A stretch of DNA of 64,000 nucleotides from Oceanospirillales bacterium (GTDB lineage Bacteria; Pseudomonadota; Gammaproteobacteria; Pseudomonadales; Balneatricaceae), in the NCBI GenBank assembly GCA_018223185.1, contig JAAEYW010000028.1, forward strand, positions 1 through 64,000. The letters run 5' to 3'. This document shows positions 10,334 through 21,494 of this stretch, piece by piece. Positions within the stretch are counted from its first letter, which is position 1. Every line of letters starts with the position of its first letter. Under the pieces are notes generated by a model. The model did no database searches, was not told where the DNA came from, and saw nothing but the letters and a program-made list of their open reading frames with translations. The translations under genes and the position numbers were made by a program.

Positions 10334-11587
10334 ATGGCGTATTCAAAGATCATGGTTCCGCAGGGTAGCAAAATTACAGTCAATAATGATAACTCCCTGA
10401 ATGTGCCAGACAATCCGATCATTCCCTATATCGAGGGTGATGGTATCGGCATCGATGTCTCTCCGGTGATGCTGGAGGTTGTTGATGCGGCCGTCAGTAA
10501 AGCCTATGGCGGGCAGCGTAAGATCGTCTGGATGGAAGTCTATGCCGGAGAAAAAGCCACGGCAATATATGACCAGGACACCTGGCTTCCGGATGAAACT
10601 CTGGAAGCCTTCAAAGAGTTTGCCGTTGGTATTAAGGGGCCTCTTACGACGCCGGTAGGCGGGGGGATACGCTCGCTCAATGTGGCCTTACGACAGGAGC
10701 TTGATCTGTATGTCTGTCAGCGTCCCGTTCGTTGGTTTAAGGGGGTTCCGAGTCCGGTCACAAACCCTGGTGATGTCGATATGGTCATCTACCGGGAAAA
10801 CTCAGAGGACATCTATGCCGGTGTTGAGTGGAAGGCGGGAAGCTCTGAAGCTGATAAGGTGATCCGCTTTCTTAAGGAAGAGATGGGTGTTACCAAAATT
10901 CGTTTCGATACTATGTGTGGTATCGGTATTAAACCGGTATCTGAGCAGGGAACTAAGCGACTTGTCAGAAGGGCTCTGCAATATACGATCGATAATGATC
11001 GCACTTCTCTGACGCTGGTACATAAGGGCAATATTATGAAATTCACGGAGGGGGCTTTCAAGGACTGGGGGTATGAAGTTGCCAGAGATGAGTTTGGTGC
11101 GCAGCTGCTCGATGGCGGTCCCTGGATGAGTATGACTAATCCTAACAATGGTAAGCAGGTTATCGTTAAAGATGTGATTGCCGATGCGATGCTGCAGCAG
11201 ATATTGCTACGCCCGGCAGAATACGATGTGGTGGCCACCCTCAACCTGAACGGTGATTACATCTCAGATGCGCTGGCGGCTGAGGTGGGGGGGATTGGTA
11301 TCGCGCCAGGCGCTAATCTGTCGGATAAGGTCGCCATTTTTGAGGCGACTCATGGTACCGCCCCCAAATATGCAGGAAAGAATATGGTTAACCCAGGGTC
11401 GATTATCCTTTCTGCCGAAATGATGTTGCGCCACATGGGGTGGCTCGAAGCGGCTGATCTTATCATCAGAGGGATGGATGGTGCGATTACTGCAAAAACA
11501 GTGACATATGACTTTGAGCGTTTAATGGAAGGGGCAACGCTGCTCAGCAGCTCTGAGTTTGGCGACGCTGTCATTCAGCATATGTAA
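10334..11587 (+). CDS. icd: Isocitrate dehydrogenase, NADP-dependent
   Basis: The 417-residue homodimeric TCA enzyme oxidises isocitrate to 2-oxoglutarate. The substrate loop '[20 protein letters not shown]' contains the serine (Ser114 here) that AceK phosphorylates in E. coli to divert flux to the glyoxylate shunt. '[11 protein letters not shown]' holds the Lys-Tyr pair typical of NADP specificity, and '[14 protein letters not shown]' and '[11 protein letters not shown]' are also present. The ATG at 10334 follows a strong GAGGAGG. It is monocistronic with a terminator downstream. With aceA in the same window, both arms of the isocitrate branch point are present. Confidence 0.97.
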   Translation: MAYSKIMVPQGSKITVNNDNSLNVPDNPIIPYIEGDGIGIDVSPVMLEVVDAAVSKAYGGQRKIVWMEVYAGEKATAIYDQDTWLPDETLEAFKEFAVGIKGPLTTPVGGGIRSLNVALRQELDLYVCQRPVRWFKGVPSPVTNPGDVDMVIYRENSEDIYAGVEWKAGSSEADKVIRFLKEEMGVTKIRFDTMCGIGIKPVSEQGTKRLVRRALQYTIDNDRTSLTLVHKGNIMKFTEGAFKDWGYEVARDEFGAQLLDGGPWMSMTNPNNGKQVIVKDVIADAMLQQILLRPAEYDVVATLNLNGDYISDALAAEVGGIGIAPGANLSDKVAIFEATHGTAPKYAGKNMVNPGSIILSAEMMLRHMGWLEAADLIIRGMDGAITAKTVTYDFERLMEGATLLSSSEFGDAVIQHM

Positions 11588-11660
11588 AAATAACGGGTTA
11601 TTGTTTTTTGTGTCACTGGGAGCTCAGGTCGCTATTGTTTTCAGCAGCCCGCGGATTTGA

Positions 11661-11688
11661 AAGAAAGGCAGTTTTCAGCTGCCTTTTT
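11661..11688 (+). terminator. Rho-independent terminator after icd
   Basis: A GGCAG / CTGCC stem, flanked by A's upstream and T5 downstream, about 75 bp past the icd stop. Confidence 0.75.
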
Positions 11689-11742
11689 GGTTGTGCCGGG
11701 AGTGGTAACAGTGTCTGTCAGTTTGAAAAAAGGGGGGTGCCG

Positions 11743-11973
11743 TTAACTAATATCCTCGGGTTCTGATGCCGTTGATAGTCTGATATTTATTGCATGCGTA
11801 CCCTTCGGTCCCGGTGTTGTTTCAAACTGAACTATCTGTCCCGCTTTGAGGCATTTGTAGCCTTCTGTTAGTATAACTGAGTAATGAGCAAACAGATCTT
11901 CTCCAAAGTCCGGTGATACAATAAATCCGAAGCCTTTGGCACTATTAAACCATTTAACTTTCCCTGTGTGCAT
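11743..11973 (-). CDS. cspD: Cold-shock-domain protein CspD
   Basis: A 76-residue cold-shock domain starting 'MHTGKVKWFNSAKGFGFIVSP', with RNP1 'KGFGFI' and an RNP2-like 'DLFAHYSVI' (usually VFVH). In E. coli CspD is a growth-phase-induced, single-strand-binding inhibitor of replication. An in-frame TTG at 11988 adds five residues, but the ATG at 11973 matches the family start and has a G-rich sequence just upstream. It is divergent from clpS, the arrangement found in many gammaproteobacteria. Confidence 0.92.
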   Translation of the reverse strand: MHTGKVKWFNSAKGFGFIVSPDFGEDLFAHYSVILTEGYKCLKAGQIVQFETTPGPKGTHAINIRLSTASEPEDIS

Positions 11974-12221
11974 TGGTGTCCCCCCCAATATCCGAAATTA
12001 CATCGGCCCGAATTGTCTTTGGGCCTGTTACCACAACAAACTCTCTTGCTACAATGAAGCAATATGAGTGAAATTGTTCCTTGTAAGAAAGCAGGGATAT
12101 CCGATACTGCACATACTCTTAACTCCTGCTCACTAAACTATAACATCGGGCTGGAGACCCCTGACAATAAGGGGTACCTAAAATGGTGCATAAAAAACTA
12201 TTAATTTTTTTGAGATATGCT

Positions 12222-12578
12222 ATGCAGCAAGAGCTTTGCGAGATTAAACTTTCAGGTGATGCAGATGATTTTACTGATCACAATAACACCGGAGTGGTGA
12301 CTGAAGAGGCAAAACCTGAACTAAAAAGGCCATCAATGTATAGGGTGGTCTTGCTGAATGATGACTATACTCCAATGGATTTCGTAGTACAGATTCTGAT
12401 GGGTTTTTTCGGAATGAATCAGGAAAAGGCTACACAAGTGATGCTGGCGGTCCATACTAAAGGAAAAGGTGTATGCGGTGTATTTACCCGCGATATAGCT
12501 GATACTAAAGCAGCGCAGGTTAATCAGTGCGCCAGAGAGAACAAACATCCCCTTTTGTGTGAAGTGGAAAAAGCGTAG
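12222..12578 (+). CDS. clpS: ATP-dependent Clp protease adaptor ClpS
   Basis: ClpS hands N-degron substrates to ClpAP. The core has '[20 protein letters not shown]' (Asn-Asp-Asp of the N-terminal residue pocket), '[25 protein letters not shown]' (pocket histidine) and '[14 protein letters not shown]'. From ATG 12222 it is 118 residues, the usual size. An upstream in-frame ATG at 12183 has a stronger Shine-Dalgarno (AAGGGG, 8 nt away) and would add 13 hydrophobic and basic residues; that start cannot be excluded. The clpA start follows 13 bp after the stop, so the pair forms an operon. Confidence 0.93.
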   Translation: MQQELCEIKLSGDADDFTDHNNTGVVTEEAKPELKRPSMYRVVLLNDDYTPMDFVVQILMGFFGMNQEKATQVMLAVHTKGKGVCGVFTRDIADTKAAQVNQCARENKHPLLCEVEKA

Positions 12579-12591
12579 CGGAGCGTTAGGT

Positions 12592-14850
12592 ATGTTAAAT
12601 AAAGAGCTTGAAGATACGCTGAGCGTCGCCTTTAAGAGTGCGCGTTCTAAGCGACATGAATTTATGACAGTAGAGCACCTGCTATTGGCTCTGCTTGATA
12701 ACTCCGAGGCCCGCGCAGTTTTGGATGCCTGTGCTGTGGATCTCGATAAGATGAGAAGTTTACTAAGTACTTTTATCGAAGATACTACGCCTTTGCTGCC
12801 AGAAAATATTCCGGATGTAGAGACTCAGCCAACACTCGGATTTCAACGTGTATTGCAGCGAGCTGTATTTCATGTGCAGTCTTCCGGTAAAGCTGAAGTG
12901 AACGGTGCCAACGTGCTGGTGGCGATCTTCAGTGAGCAGGAAAGTCAGGCGGTGTATGTCCTGAATCAGCAGGGTATTGAACGTATCGATGTGGTTAATT
13001 ATATATCCCACGGTATTTCCCGGATTGAGGAGAATGACAGCCGCCCCAGTGAAGAGGGACTGCTGGAAGGTGAAAACCTAACGGATAAAGAGAAGAGCCC
13101 TCTGGCAAACTTCTCTGTTAATCTGAATGAGCAGGCGCTGTCAGGCAGAATCGACCCTTTGGTTGGCCGGGATGACGAAGTTGAGCGGGTGGTGCAAATT
13201 CTCTCCCGTCGTCGTAAGAACAATCCTTTGCTGGTGGGTGAGGCTGGCGTTGGTAAGACTGCGATTGCGGAAGGTCTTGCTAAGCTGATTGTTGAGGCGC
13301 AGGTGCCGGATGTTATTGCTAAAAGCGTGGTATATTCGCTGGATCTGGGCGCGCTCCTGGCGGGCACAAAATACCGGGGCGACTTTGAGAAGCGCCTCAA
13401 AGGTTTGCTCAATGAGATAAAAGATCAGGAACATGCGATCCTGTTTATTGATGAGATCCATACCATCATTGGTGCCGGCGCAGCGTCCGGAGGTTCGATG
13501 GACGCATCCAATCTGCTCAAGCCGCTGCTAAGCTCGGGGCAGTTGCGCTGTATCGGCTCAACCACGTTTCAGGAGTTCCGGGGGATTTTCGAGAAGGACA
13601 GGGCGCTGGCCCGCCGTTTCCAGAAAGTTGATGTCCTGGAGCCTTCGGTTGATGACACTTATCGTATCCTTCAGGGGCTGAAAAGTCGTTTTGAAGTACA
13701 TCATGATGTTAAGTATACCGATGAGGCGCTCAGGGCTGCATCAGAAATGGCTGATCGGTATATCAATGATAAGCATATGCCTGACAAGGCGATCGATGTT
13801 ATCGACGAAGCAGGGGCTTATCAGCAGCTGATGCCTGCAGAAAAGCGCAAAACCATTATCGATGTGCCTGAGGTTGAGGTTGTGGTTGCTAAGATCGCGA
13901 GGATTCCGGCTAAAAGCGTGTCTGTATCCGACAAAGAGCAACTTAAGAAGCTGGATAGTAATCTTAAAATGGTGGTTCTGGGTCAGGATCAGGCAATCGA
14001 TACCCTCTCTGCTGCGATCAAGCTTTCCCGTGCAGGGCTTAATGAGCCTAATAAGCCGGTCGGTTCATTCCTTTTTGCCGGCCCGACCGGTGTCGGTAAA
14101 ACCGAGGTGACAACTCAGCTGGCGCGGATTATGGGGATTGAGCTCATACGCTTCGACATGTCTGAATATATGGAGCGACATACCGTGTCTCGTCTGATTG
14201 GCGCGCCTCCGGGGTATGTTGGTTACGATCAGGGCGGCCTGCTGACGGAGGCGGTTTCTAAATCGCCCCATGCTGTGCTGCTGCTGGACGAGATAGAGAA
14301 GGCTCATCCGGAAGTGTTCAACCTGCTGTTGCAGGTAATGGATAACGGAACGCTGACTGATAATAACGGCCGTAAAGCAGACTTCCGTAATATAATTATG
14401 GTGATGACAACCAATGCGGGGATCGAGCAGATGACGCGCGCCTCAATAGGTTTTAGTCAGCAGGATCATACGACTGATGGTATGGAAGCGATCAAGAAGC
14501 TGTTTACGCCCGAGTTTCGTAACCGTCTGGATGGAATTATTCAGTTCAAGGCTTTGTCGCCGCAGGTTATCGTCGGTGTGGTTGATAAGTTCCTGACAGA
14601 GCTTCAGGCGCAGCTGGATGATAAAAACGTCGTTATGCATATTGATGATGAAGCGCGTCAGTGGTTTGCTGAAAAGGGATACGATGCAACCATGGGGGCC
14701 CGTCCGATGAAACGTCTGATTCAGGAAAAACTGAAGAAGCCGCTGGCCGAGATGATTCTATTTGGAGAGCTGGCCGAGGATGGCGGGGATGTGGATATTA
14801 CCGTCAATGCGGACAATGATATCGAAATACATGCAGGGGTGGCGGTTTAA
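12592..14850 (+). CDS. clpA: ATP-dependent Clp protease ATP-binding subunit ClpA
   Basis: A 752-residue AAA+ unfoldase. It has an N domain (residues about 1-145) that binds ClpS, then two ATPase modules: Walker A 'GEAGVGKTA' (about 216) with Walker B 'ILFIDEIH', and Walker A 'GPTGVGKTE' (about 497) with 'VLLLDEIEK'. The 'IGFSQQD' loop near residue 619 matches the IGF/IGL loop that docks to ClpP; clpP itself is not in the window. The ATG at 12592 (MLNKELEDTL) matches E. coli ClpA and is preceded by GGAGCGTTAGG; an upstream in-frame ATG at 12559 would overlap clpS. Downstream bpt and aat generate the substrates that ClpS-ClpA recognises. Confidence 0.97.
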   Translation: MLNKELEDTLSVAFKSARSKRHEFMTVEHLLLALLDNSEARAVLDACAVDLDKMRSLLSTFIEDTTPLLPENIPDVETQPTLGFQRVLQRAVFHVQSSGKAEVNGANVLVAIFSEQESQAVYVLNQQGIERIDVVNYISHGISRIEENDSRPSEEGLLEGENLTDKEKSPLANFSVNLNEQALSGRIDPLVGRDDEVERVVQILSRRRKNNPLLVGEAGVGKTAIAEGLAKLIVEAQVPDVIAKSVVYSLDLGALLAGTKYRGDFEKRLKGLLNEIKDQEHAILFIDEIHTIIGAGAASGGSMDASNLLKPLLSSGQLRCIGSTTFQEFRGIFEKDRALARRFQKVDVLEPSVDDTYRILQGLKSRFEVHHDVKYTDEALRAASEMADRYINDKHMPDKAIDVIDEAGAYQQLMPAEKRKTIIDVPEVEVVVAKIARIPAKSVSVSDKEQLKKLDSNLKMVVLGQDQAIDTLSAAIKLSRAGLNEPNKPVGSFLFAGPTGVGKTEVTTQLARIMGIELIRFDMSEYMERHTVSRLIGAPPGYVGYDQGGLLTEAVSKSPHAVLLLDEIEKAHPEVFNLLLQVMDNGTLTDNNGRKADFRNIIMVMTTNAGIEQMTRASIGFSQQDHTTDGMEAIKKLFTPEFRNRLDGIIQFKALSPQVIVGVVDKFLTELQAQLDDKNVVMHIDDEARQWFAEKGYDATMGARPMKRLIQEKLKKPLAEMILFGELAEDGGDVDITVNADNDIEIHAGVAV

Positions 14851-14874
14851 TACCGCCAGCCACCTTTCAGATAT

Positions 14875-14902
14875 AAAAAAACGGCCTGCGGGCCGTTTTT
14901 TT
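14875..14902. terminator. Bidirectional terminator between clpA and infA
   Basis: An ACGGCC / GGCCGT stem with a TGCG loop, flanked by A7 and T7. It serves clpA (+) and infA (-), which converge here. A second small hairpin (GGCGGT/ACCGCC, 14841-14857) overlaps the clpA stop. Confidence 0.9.
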
Positions 14903-14903
14903 A

Positions 14904-15122
14904 TTAGCGCGCACGGTAGGTGATGCGGCCTTTAGTCAGGTCATAAGGCGTTAACTCAACCTTAACCTTATCGCCAGTCAGAATGCGGATATAGTTTTTA
15001 CGCATCTTACCAGAGATGTGAGCTGTAACAACGTGACCGTTTTCCAGTTCTACCCGGAACATTGTGTTAGGCAGTGTGTCGGTCACAACGCCTTCCATTT
15101 CAAAGCTGTCTTCTTTAGACAT
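14904..15122 (-). CDS. infA: Translation initiation factor IF-1
   Basis: A 72-residue S1/OB-fold protein starting '[30 protein letters not shown]', with '[32 protein letters not shown]'. IF-1 binds the ribosomal A site during initiation. The length is identical to E. coli IF-1. It lies between clpA and the aminoacyl-tRNA-protein transferases, as in E. coli and Pseudomonas. Confidence 0.97.
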   Translation of the reverse strand: MSKEDSFEMEGVVTDTLPNTMFRVELENGHVVTAHISGKMRKNYIRILTGDKVKVELTPYDLTKGRITYRAR

Positions 15123-15421
15123 TCATTACCTACCTGAGTTAATTAATTGCAATACAACATTTTGCAGCGCAGTATTTTGCCTTATTTTACTAACTATATC
15201 AAAGAGATTTGGCAAAAATGCGGAACATATCTTGAATATAGTCAGATTATATTATGATTTTCGCCTGGCTGGTGGTCAGCGATCCGGGGGATAAAGCGCT
15301 GGAAATTCAATAGAGACTGCTGTGGCTGGAAGCAGTGCGGAGAATAACCGGCCGCTTATCTCTGAAAGCTTATATTTGAGGATTCGGCCATAAAAGGGCG
15401 TATGAGTGGTTTCGCAAGCGC
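15123..15421. other. Intergenic region upstream of infA
   Basis: About 300 bp, AT-rich in its left half, containing the infA promoter region. I checked for the tRNA-Ser gene found near infA in E. coli; there is no T-loop consensus or cloverleaf. Nothing else recognised. Confidence 0.5.
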
Positions 15422-16132
15422 TTAGTCGACAACTATCCACTGTCCGTGCAGCAGCATTTCGAGTGGGTTATAAGCGATCTTATAAGACATTTTCTGGCAT
15501 TCCCGTATCCAGTACCCCAGATACAGATACTCCAGCTCCAACCGGTTAACTTCTTGCAGTTGCCAGAGTATTGAATAGCTGCCCAGGCTGCGACGCTGTT
15601 CTTCAGGGTCAAAAAAAGTATAGATTGCGGACAGTCCCTGGGTCAGATAATCAGTCACTGCTAATGACAGCAGCCTGCCGCTCTGATCTCTGAATTCATA
15701 AAAGCAGCCTTTCTGTCCTCCTTCAATCAGAAAAGCGCTGAATTGTTCCGGTGTCGGGGGGTACATGTCGCCATCGTGGTGACGGGTGTTGATATATTTC
15801 TCATACAGTGCGTAATATTCGTCAGTAAACTGTGGAGGAACGGCTGTTACGTTCAGATCTCTGTTTTTATTGAATATTCGCTTCTGGCTTTTGCTCGGCC
15901 TGAATTCACGTCCATTCACGCGAACAGAGATACATGCCTGGCAGTTACTGCAATAGGGGCGATATATATGCTTGCCGCTACGACGAAAGCCAAGATCTGA
16001 AAGCTGGCTGTATGCGTCGGAGGAGATGACCTCCTGAGGATCAACAAACAGTGTTTTGGCTTCAAATCCTTCGAGATAACTGCACTCATGTTCCGGTGTT
16101 GCATAAAAATGCAGGGTTTTCAGGTTGGTCAC
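15422..16132 (-). CDS. bpt: Aspartate/glutamate leucyltransferase (ATE-type aminoacyl-tRNA-protein transferase)
   Basis: The 236-residue protein belongs to the ATE family and the bacterial Bpt branch, which adds leucine to N-terminal Asp or Glu and creates a primary N-degron for ClpS. Visible family motifs are the N-terminal 'ECSYLEGFEAKTLFVDP', the cysteine cluster 'YRPYCSNCQACISVRV', 'INTRHHDGDMYPP', 'AIYTFFDPEEQRRSLGSYSILWQL' and 'YLGYWIRECQKMSYK'. The gene overlaps the aat stop by 4 bp, so the two are translated together. Confidence 0.93.
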   Translation of the reverse strand: MTNLKTLHFYATPEHECSYLEGFEAKTLFVDPQEVISSDAYSQLSDLGFRRSGKHIYRPYCSNCQACISVRVNGREFRPSKSQKRIFNKNRDLNVTAVPPQFTDEYYALYEKYINTRHHDGDMYPPTPEQFSAFLIEGGQKGCFYEFRDQSGRLLSLAVTDYLTQGLSAIYTFFDPEEQRRSLGSYSILWQLQEVNRLELEYLYLGYWIRECQKMSYKIAYNPLEMLLHGQWIVVD

Positions 16133-16842
16133 TCAGTTCTTACCACGTCTTTTTTATCAATATCAAAATGCCAGTGATGGCTTAGCTCTGTTTCCAGATT
16201 CTGATCAAGATACTGCTTAAACTCAGCTCGCGGAACAGGACCTGCTCCTAAGCTGATCAGGTGATCATTTTCAATCTGGCAGTCAATTAAAGCATAGCCC
16301 CATTTTTCCAGTTGTCTGGCAAAAAAAACAAATGCTATTTTGGATGCATTGGTGGCCTTGCTGAACATCGATTCACCAAAAAACAACCTGCCAATTGCAA
16401 TGCCATAGAGCCCGCCGGTAAGTTCGCCATTTTGCCAAAGCTCTACCGAGTGCGCGTAGCCGCGCCGATGCAGTTCAGTATAAGCCATTTGCATCTGAGT
16501 ACTGATCCATGTGTCATCACTGTAGCTTCTTGGCGCTGCACAGGCCTGGATCACCTGGCTGAACGCCGTATCAAAGGTGATTATAAACTCCGTGCTGCGA
16601 ATCGCCTTACGCAAGCTTCTGGATATATGCACCTTCTCTGGGACGAGAGTGCAACGCGGGTCCGGTGACCACCAGAGGATAGGTTCCCCCTGGTTAAACC
16701 AGGGGAATATACCCTGTCGGTAAGCCGCAATCAGACGCTCAGGGCTCAGATCACCACCGGCAGCCAGCAAGCCATTAGGGTCGTCCAGCGCCCGGGTGAT
16801 AGGCGGAAAAAGATTACTTTTCGGGTCGAGCCACTGAATCAT
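16129..16842 (-). CDS. aat: Leucyl/phenylalanyl-tRNA--protein transferase
   Basis: The 237-residue protein adds Leu or Phe from tRNA to proteins with N-terminal Arg or Lys. Motifs are 'GLLAAGGDLSPERLIAAYRQGIFPWFNQGEPILWWSPDPRC' in the N-terminal half, 'GYAHSVELWQNGELTGGLYGIAIGRLFFGESMFS' with the catalytic region, and 'NASKIAFVFFARQLEKWGYALIDCQIEN'. The length equals E. coli Aat (234). It lies 11 bp downstream of trxB and overlaps bpt, forming a leftward trxB-aat-bpt operon. Confidence 0.96.
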   Translation of the reverse strand: MIQWLDPKSNLFPPITRALDDPNGLLAAGGDLSPERLIAAYRQGIFPWFNQGEPILWWSPDPRCTLVPEKVHISRSLRKAIRSTEFIITFDTAFSQVIQACAAPRSYSDDTWISTQMQMAYTELHRRGYAHSVELWQNGELTGGLYGIAIGRLFFGESMFSKATNASKIAFVFFARQLEKWGYALIDCQIENDHLISLGAGPVPRAEFKQYLDQNLETELSHHWHFDIDKKDVVRTE

Positions 16843-16853
16843 CTGATTATCGC

Positions 16854-17825
<972 letters not shown>

Positions 17826-18099
17826 TCACACATTGTATTGAAGCCTATTATGCCCGTTTCACCGAACGGACAAAACAGGGATTGATGCTGAATTTTTTAA
17901 TCTCCCGCGGGTCTGACACTCTTTATATCAGCTTTTGACATTCTCGCCCCTGAGTATTGGCCGTTATTGTTCAGTTTATACTCAGTCGGGACAGGTATGC
18001 TGCATAAAGAGTGTAAAAGTCGGTATTCAGTCTGGGGAGCCGGGGCTAAATATGTTATTTTTTAGGTCCTTTTTATGGATAGATGTAAGGATATTTTTC

Positions 18100-20835
18100 T
18101 TGTCTCATCGCGGTCAAACAAATAATCATGAAGCCGGTGTCAAAACAGGTGCTAACGAAACCAGAATTGCCTCGTTCTCGGAGTTATTCGCTCGGGTAGT
18201 GAAAGAGGGCGGGCTGATTATTGTTATCGGCTTTGCTGTGTTTTTGCAGTTGGCACTGTTTGGCTATGACAGTCGTGATCCTGGCTGGTCCCATCTGGGC
18301 TATCAGCCTGAAGCACGCAATTTTACCGGCTATGTCGGCGCTTGGCTGGCGGATCTGGGATTGTCCGTTTTCGGCCTGGCCGCATGGCTTATTCCGTTAA
18401 TGCTGTTTGTACCAGCACTGCGTTTCATGGTTCGCCGACAGGTATCGTTGCTGGATGGTATCCCTTTCATGATGTTGCGTTTCACAGGGGCGGTACTGGT
18501 GCTGCTTTGTCTCGCAACCCTGGCTGCGACCCATCTGTCTAATGCTGAAGCTCAGCTGCCCTTCAGTATGGGAGGCCTGGTTGGCCAGGCTGTGTCTGAT
18601 CTCGTGGTATCGTTGTTCAGCCTGATTGGCAGTTCTGTGGTTATCTGGACTGTGCTGCTATTCGGCTTCACCCTGATGCTGGAACTCTCCTGGTCGCACT
18701 TGTTGGAGCGCCTGGGTGGGCAGATGTTTGAACTGGGATCTAAATTAAAACCTGCTGTAAGCGCAAAACCTCATAGGTCTGAAGCGAACCCCTATGCTGC
18801 TGAAGATGAAGAAAAACGCAGCATTCTCAGAGCCGCTGCGCGACAGGGGCACGCTGCAGAATCTTCCTCCCGGACAGAGCCCGTAGTTGATTTCAATGCT
18901 TCTGATCTGAGTGGCCGGCAGCAGCCGGAAAGCGCCAACAAAGAGCCTTTGAGACGTGAACAGGTTCGTAAAGAACCCGTGTTTGATCAGTCACAGGTAG
19001 ATCTGACGACTGGAGAAATTCTTGTCGACAACCTGTATGCGCAAGCGCCACTTATCTCAGAACTGGCCCCGGACGCTAAGCGTCATAGCTACACTGCAGT
19101 TGATGACACCCTTAATGACGCCCTTGATGACACAGCTGAACCCGACGATATACCTCTGGTAACCCGGTATGCAGAACCCCGGGGTGGACAGGCCTGTGCC
19201 CCAGAGCCCGATCAGGCGTTTGCGGTTGATCGTAAAGGAGTCAAGGTGGTACCGCTCTCTGAAGCTCATACACCGATGAAAGACAGCGAGCTTGGACTTG
19301 ATCATATCTCTCAGGTGACACGTCGGCGTGAACCCCGTAGAAAGATCCCGTCACTGGATCTGCTGGATGCACCTGAGCTTAAACAGGGGCATTGCTACAG
19401 CGATGAACAGCTGGAAGAGATGTCACGTCTGCTGGAAAGCAAACTGAAAGATTTCGGTATTGTGGCCGAAGTTGTTGAAGTTAACCCAGGGCCGGTGATT
19501 ACACGGTTTGAGTTGCAGCCGGCTCCTGGCGTGAAAGCCAGTCGGATCACAAACCTGGCCAGAGACCTGGCGCGTTCCATGGCAGTGATGAGCGTTCGGG
19601 TTGTAGAGGTTATTGCCGGTAAGTCCGTCATTGGTATTGAGATACCCAACGAAGAACGTCAGATGGTTCGCCTGAGTGAAGTGCTCAACTCAAAACCCTA
19701 TAAAGAGGCTTCTTCCCGGCTGACGCTGGGGCTGGGTAATGATATTGCCGGTAATCCGGTGGTTGCCAATCTGGCGAAGATGCCACATCTGCTGGTGGCG
19801 GGTACCACTGGGTCCGGTAAATCGGTAGGGGTCAACGCGATGCTGCTGAGTCTGCTGTTTAAGGCGACCCCGGAAGAGGTTCGGCTCATGCTGGTCGACC
19901 CTAAAATGCTTGAGCTGTCGGTATATGAGGGTATTCCACATCTGCTTGCACCGGTTATCACCGATATGAAGGAAGCTGCCGGTGGTTTGCGTTGGTGTGT
20001 CGCAGAGATGGAGAGGCGCTATAAGCTGATGTCGAAAATGGGCGTCAGGAATATCGCCGGATATAACGATAAGGTTACCGGGGCACGGGATAAAGGAGCG
20101 CCTTTGCTGGACCCTCTGTGGAATCCGGAGGAGCTGGGCCTGCCTTCTGACGCTCCGGCGCCCTATCTCGAAACGCTGCCCTATATCGTCGTTTGTATCG
20201 ATGAATTTGCCGATATGATTATGGTGGTGGGTAAGAAAGTGGAAGAGCTGATTGCACGGATCGCCCAAAAAGCCCGTGCCGCCGGTATACACCTGATACT
20301 GGCTACACAGCGGCCCTCAGTAGACGTTATTACGGGTCTGATCAAAGCTAACATTCCAACCCGGATTGGCTTCCAGGTGTCCTCTAAGATCGATTCACGG
20401 ACAGTCCTTGACCAGAGTGGCGCAGAGCATCTCCTGGGTAACGGCGATATGCTCTATCTTCCCGCTGGCAGCAGCCTGCCAAACCGGGTTCATGGCGCCT
20501 TTGTCAGTGATGACGAAGTGCATCGCGTTGTTGAATCCTGGAAGAAAATAGGCGCGCCTGATTATCTGATAACCGATCTGTCTGAGGTCGTTGAAGGGGG
20601 CGGCGGTGCTTTTTCCGGTGATATGGATGAAGAGCAGGATGCGCTGTATGACGAGGCAGTGGCCTTTGTCACCGAAACCCGCAAGGCTTCAATATCCTCT
20701 GTACAGCGTAAGCTTAAGATTGGCTATAACCGGGCTGCCCGGATGATCGAAACAATGGAAGCTGCTGGTGTTGTTTCTACGGCCAGCCATAACGGTGCCC
20801 GTGAAGTACTGGCACCGCCACCGCCTAAGGATTGA
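18100..20835 (+). CDS. ftsK: DNA translocase FtsK
   Basis: FtsK is the septal motor that clears chromosome dimers and activates XerCD. From the proposed start it is 911 residues: about 35 cytoplasmic residues, four membrane helices (from '[18 protein letters not shown]'), an acidic linker of about 300 residues that is short for FtsK, the RecA-like motor with Walker A 'GTTGSGKS' (about 567) and Walker B '[13 protein letters not shown]', and the C-terminal gamma winged helix that reads KOPS ('[22 protein letters not shown]'). The frame is open back to 17935, but the early part is unlike FtsK. The TTG at 18100 has AAGGA at 8-nt spacing and gives a normal N-terminus; an ATG at 18052 is an alternative. 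Confidence 0.95.
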   Translation: MSHRGQTNNHEAGVKTGANETRIASFSELFARVVKEGGLIIVIGFAVFLQLALFGYDSRDPGWSHLGYQPEARNFTGYVGAWLADLGLSVFGLAAWLIPLMLFVPALRFMVRRQVSLLDGIPFMMLRFTGAVLVLLCLATLAATHLSNAEAQLPFSMGGLVGQAVSDLVVSLFSLIGSSVVIWTVLLFGFTLMLELSWSHLLERLGGQMFELGSKLKPAVSAKPHRSEANPYAAEDEEKRSILRAAARQGHAAESSSRTEPVVDFNASDLSGRQQPESANKEPLRREQVRKEPVFDQSQVDLTTGEILVDNLYAQAPLISELAPDAKRHSYTAVDDTLNDALDDTAEPDDIPLVTRYAEPRGGQACAPEPDQAFAVDRKGVKVVPLSEAHTPMKDSELGLDHISQVTRRREPRRKIPSLDLLDAPELKQGHCYSDEQLEEMSRLLESKLKDFGIVAEVVEVNPGPVITRFELQPAPGVKASRITNLARDLARSMAVMSVRVVEVIAGKSVIGIEIPNEERQMVRLSEVLNSKPYKEASSRLTLGLGNDIAGNPVVANLAKMPHLLVAGTTGSGKSVGVNAMLLSLLFKATPEEVRLMLVDPKMLELSVYEGIPHLLAPVITDMKEAAGGLRWCVAEMERRYKLMSKMGVRNIAGYNDKVTGARDKGAPLLDPLWNPEELGLPSDAPAPYLETLPYIVVCIDEFADMIMVVGKKVEELIARIAQKARAAGIHLILATQRPSVDVITGLIKANIPTRIGFQVSSKIDSRTVLDQSGAEHLLGNGDMLYLPAGSSLPNRVHGAFVSDDEVHRVVESWKKIGAPDYLITDLSEVVEGGGGAFSGDMDEEQDALYDEAVAFVTETRKASISSVQRKLKIGYNRAARMIETMEAAGVVSTASHNGAREVLAPPPPKD

Positions 20836-20840
20836 TAAAG

Positions 20841-21494
20841 ATGTTTAAGAAGATAGCTGTCGTTGCGTTGCTGGGATGTTCACTGAGCTTCTCTGCTATG
20901 GCGGACATTCAGGAAAATGCCGGTAACCAGCTTAATAGTCTGCTGGCTAAATTTGATAGTTTCAGTGCCGATTTTGATCAGGTTTCCGGCAGTGAAGATA
21001 CCCGCCGTATGGAAAACTCCCGGGGTACCCTGTTGCTGGCCAAACCGAATAAATTCAGATGGGTCGCCAAAGAGCCGTTTGCACAAAAACTGATCAGTGA
21101 TGGCGATACTCTGTGGATCTACGACCCCGATCTTGAGCAGGCCACCCGTCGCAAGGTTGCAGAAAGCGACACCGGGGTTCCGGCACTGATTCTGAATGGC
21201 CAGATAGAAGAGCTGCAGGCGCAATACAGAATCCGACTGCTTCAGGAAAAGGGCAGTAACCAGCTGTTCGAGCTCCTGCCAATCCATGATGCAGGGGTCT
21301 TTACTCGTATCCGTTTGTTGTTTACTGAAGGACTCATCAAAGAGCTGCAGATGGAGGACTCCCTCGGGCAGAAAACGTCTATATTGTTTAATAATCAGAA
21401 GCTTAATCCAGACTTTTCAGCCGATTCTTTCATGTTTATTCCGCCTGAAGGGACTGATGTGATTATCGAAAACCGAGCGGAGCCTGTTAACTGA
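20841..21494 (+). CDS. lolA: Outer-membrane lipoprotein carrier protein LolA
   Basis: A 217-residue periplasmic chaperone that takes lipoproteins from LolCDE to LolB. The signal peptide '[21 protein letters not shown]' is clear, with cleavage after AMA. Family features: '[35 protein letters not shown]' and '[22 protein letters not shown]'. The ATG at 20841 follows AAGGA at 9 nt; a TTG at 20832 overlapping the ftsK stop is less likely. It lies between ftsK and rarA as in Pseudomonas, and its TGA overlaps the rarA ATG by one base. Confidence 0.94.
   Translation: MFKKIAVVALLGCSLSFSAMADIQENAGNQLNSLLAKFDSFSADFDQVSGSEDTRRMENSRGTLLLAKPNKFRWVAKEPFAQKLISDGDTLWIYDPDLEQATRRKVAESDTGVPALILNGQIEELQAQYRIRLLQEKGSNQLFELLPIHDAGVFTRIRLLFTEGLIKELQMEDSLGQKTSILFNNQKLNPDFSADSFMFIPPEGTDVIIENRAEPVN

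Noticed and set aside
15123-15421. Possible tRNA-Ser gene near infA, as in E. coli
   Set aside because: No T-loop GTTCRANNC sequence and no acceptor stem pairing were found.
17935-18099. Upstream extension of ftsK from the first possible start
   Set aside because: The start would be the TTG of a TTGACA sequence without a ribosome binding site, and the 55 added residues are unlike FtsK; TTG 18100 has AAGGA at good spacing.
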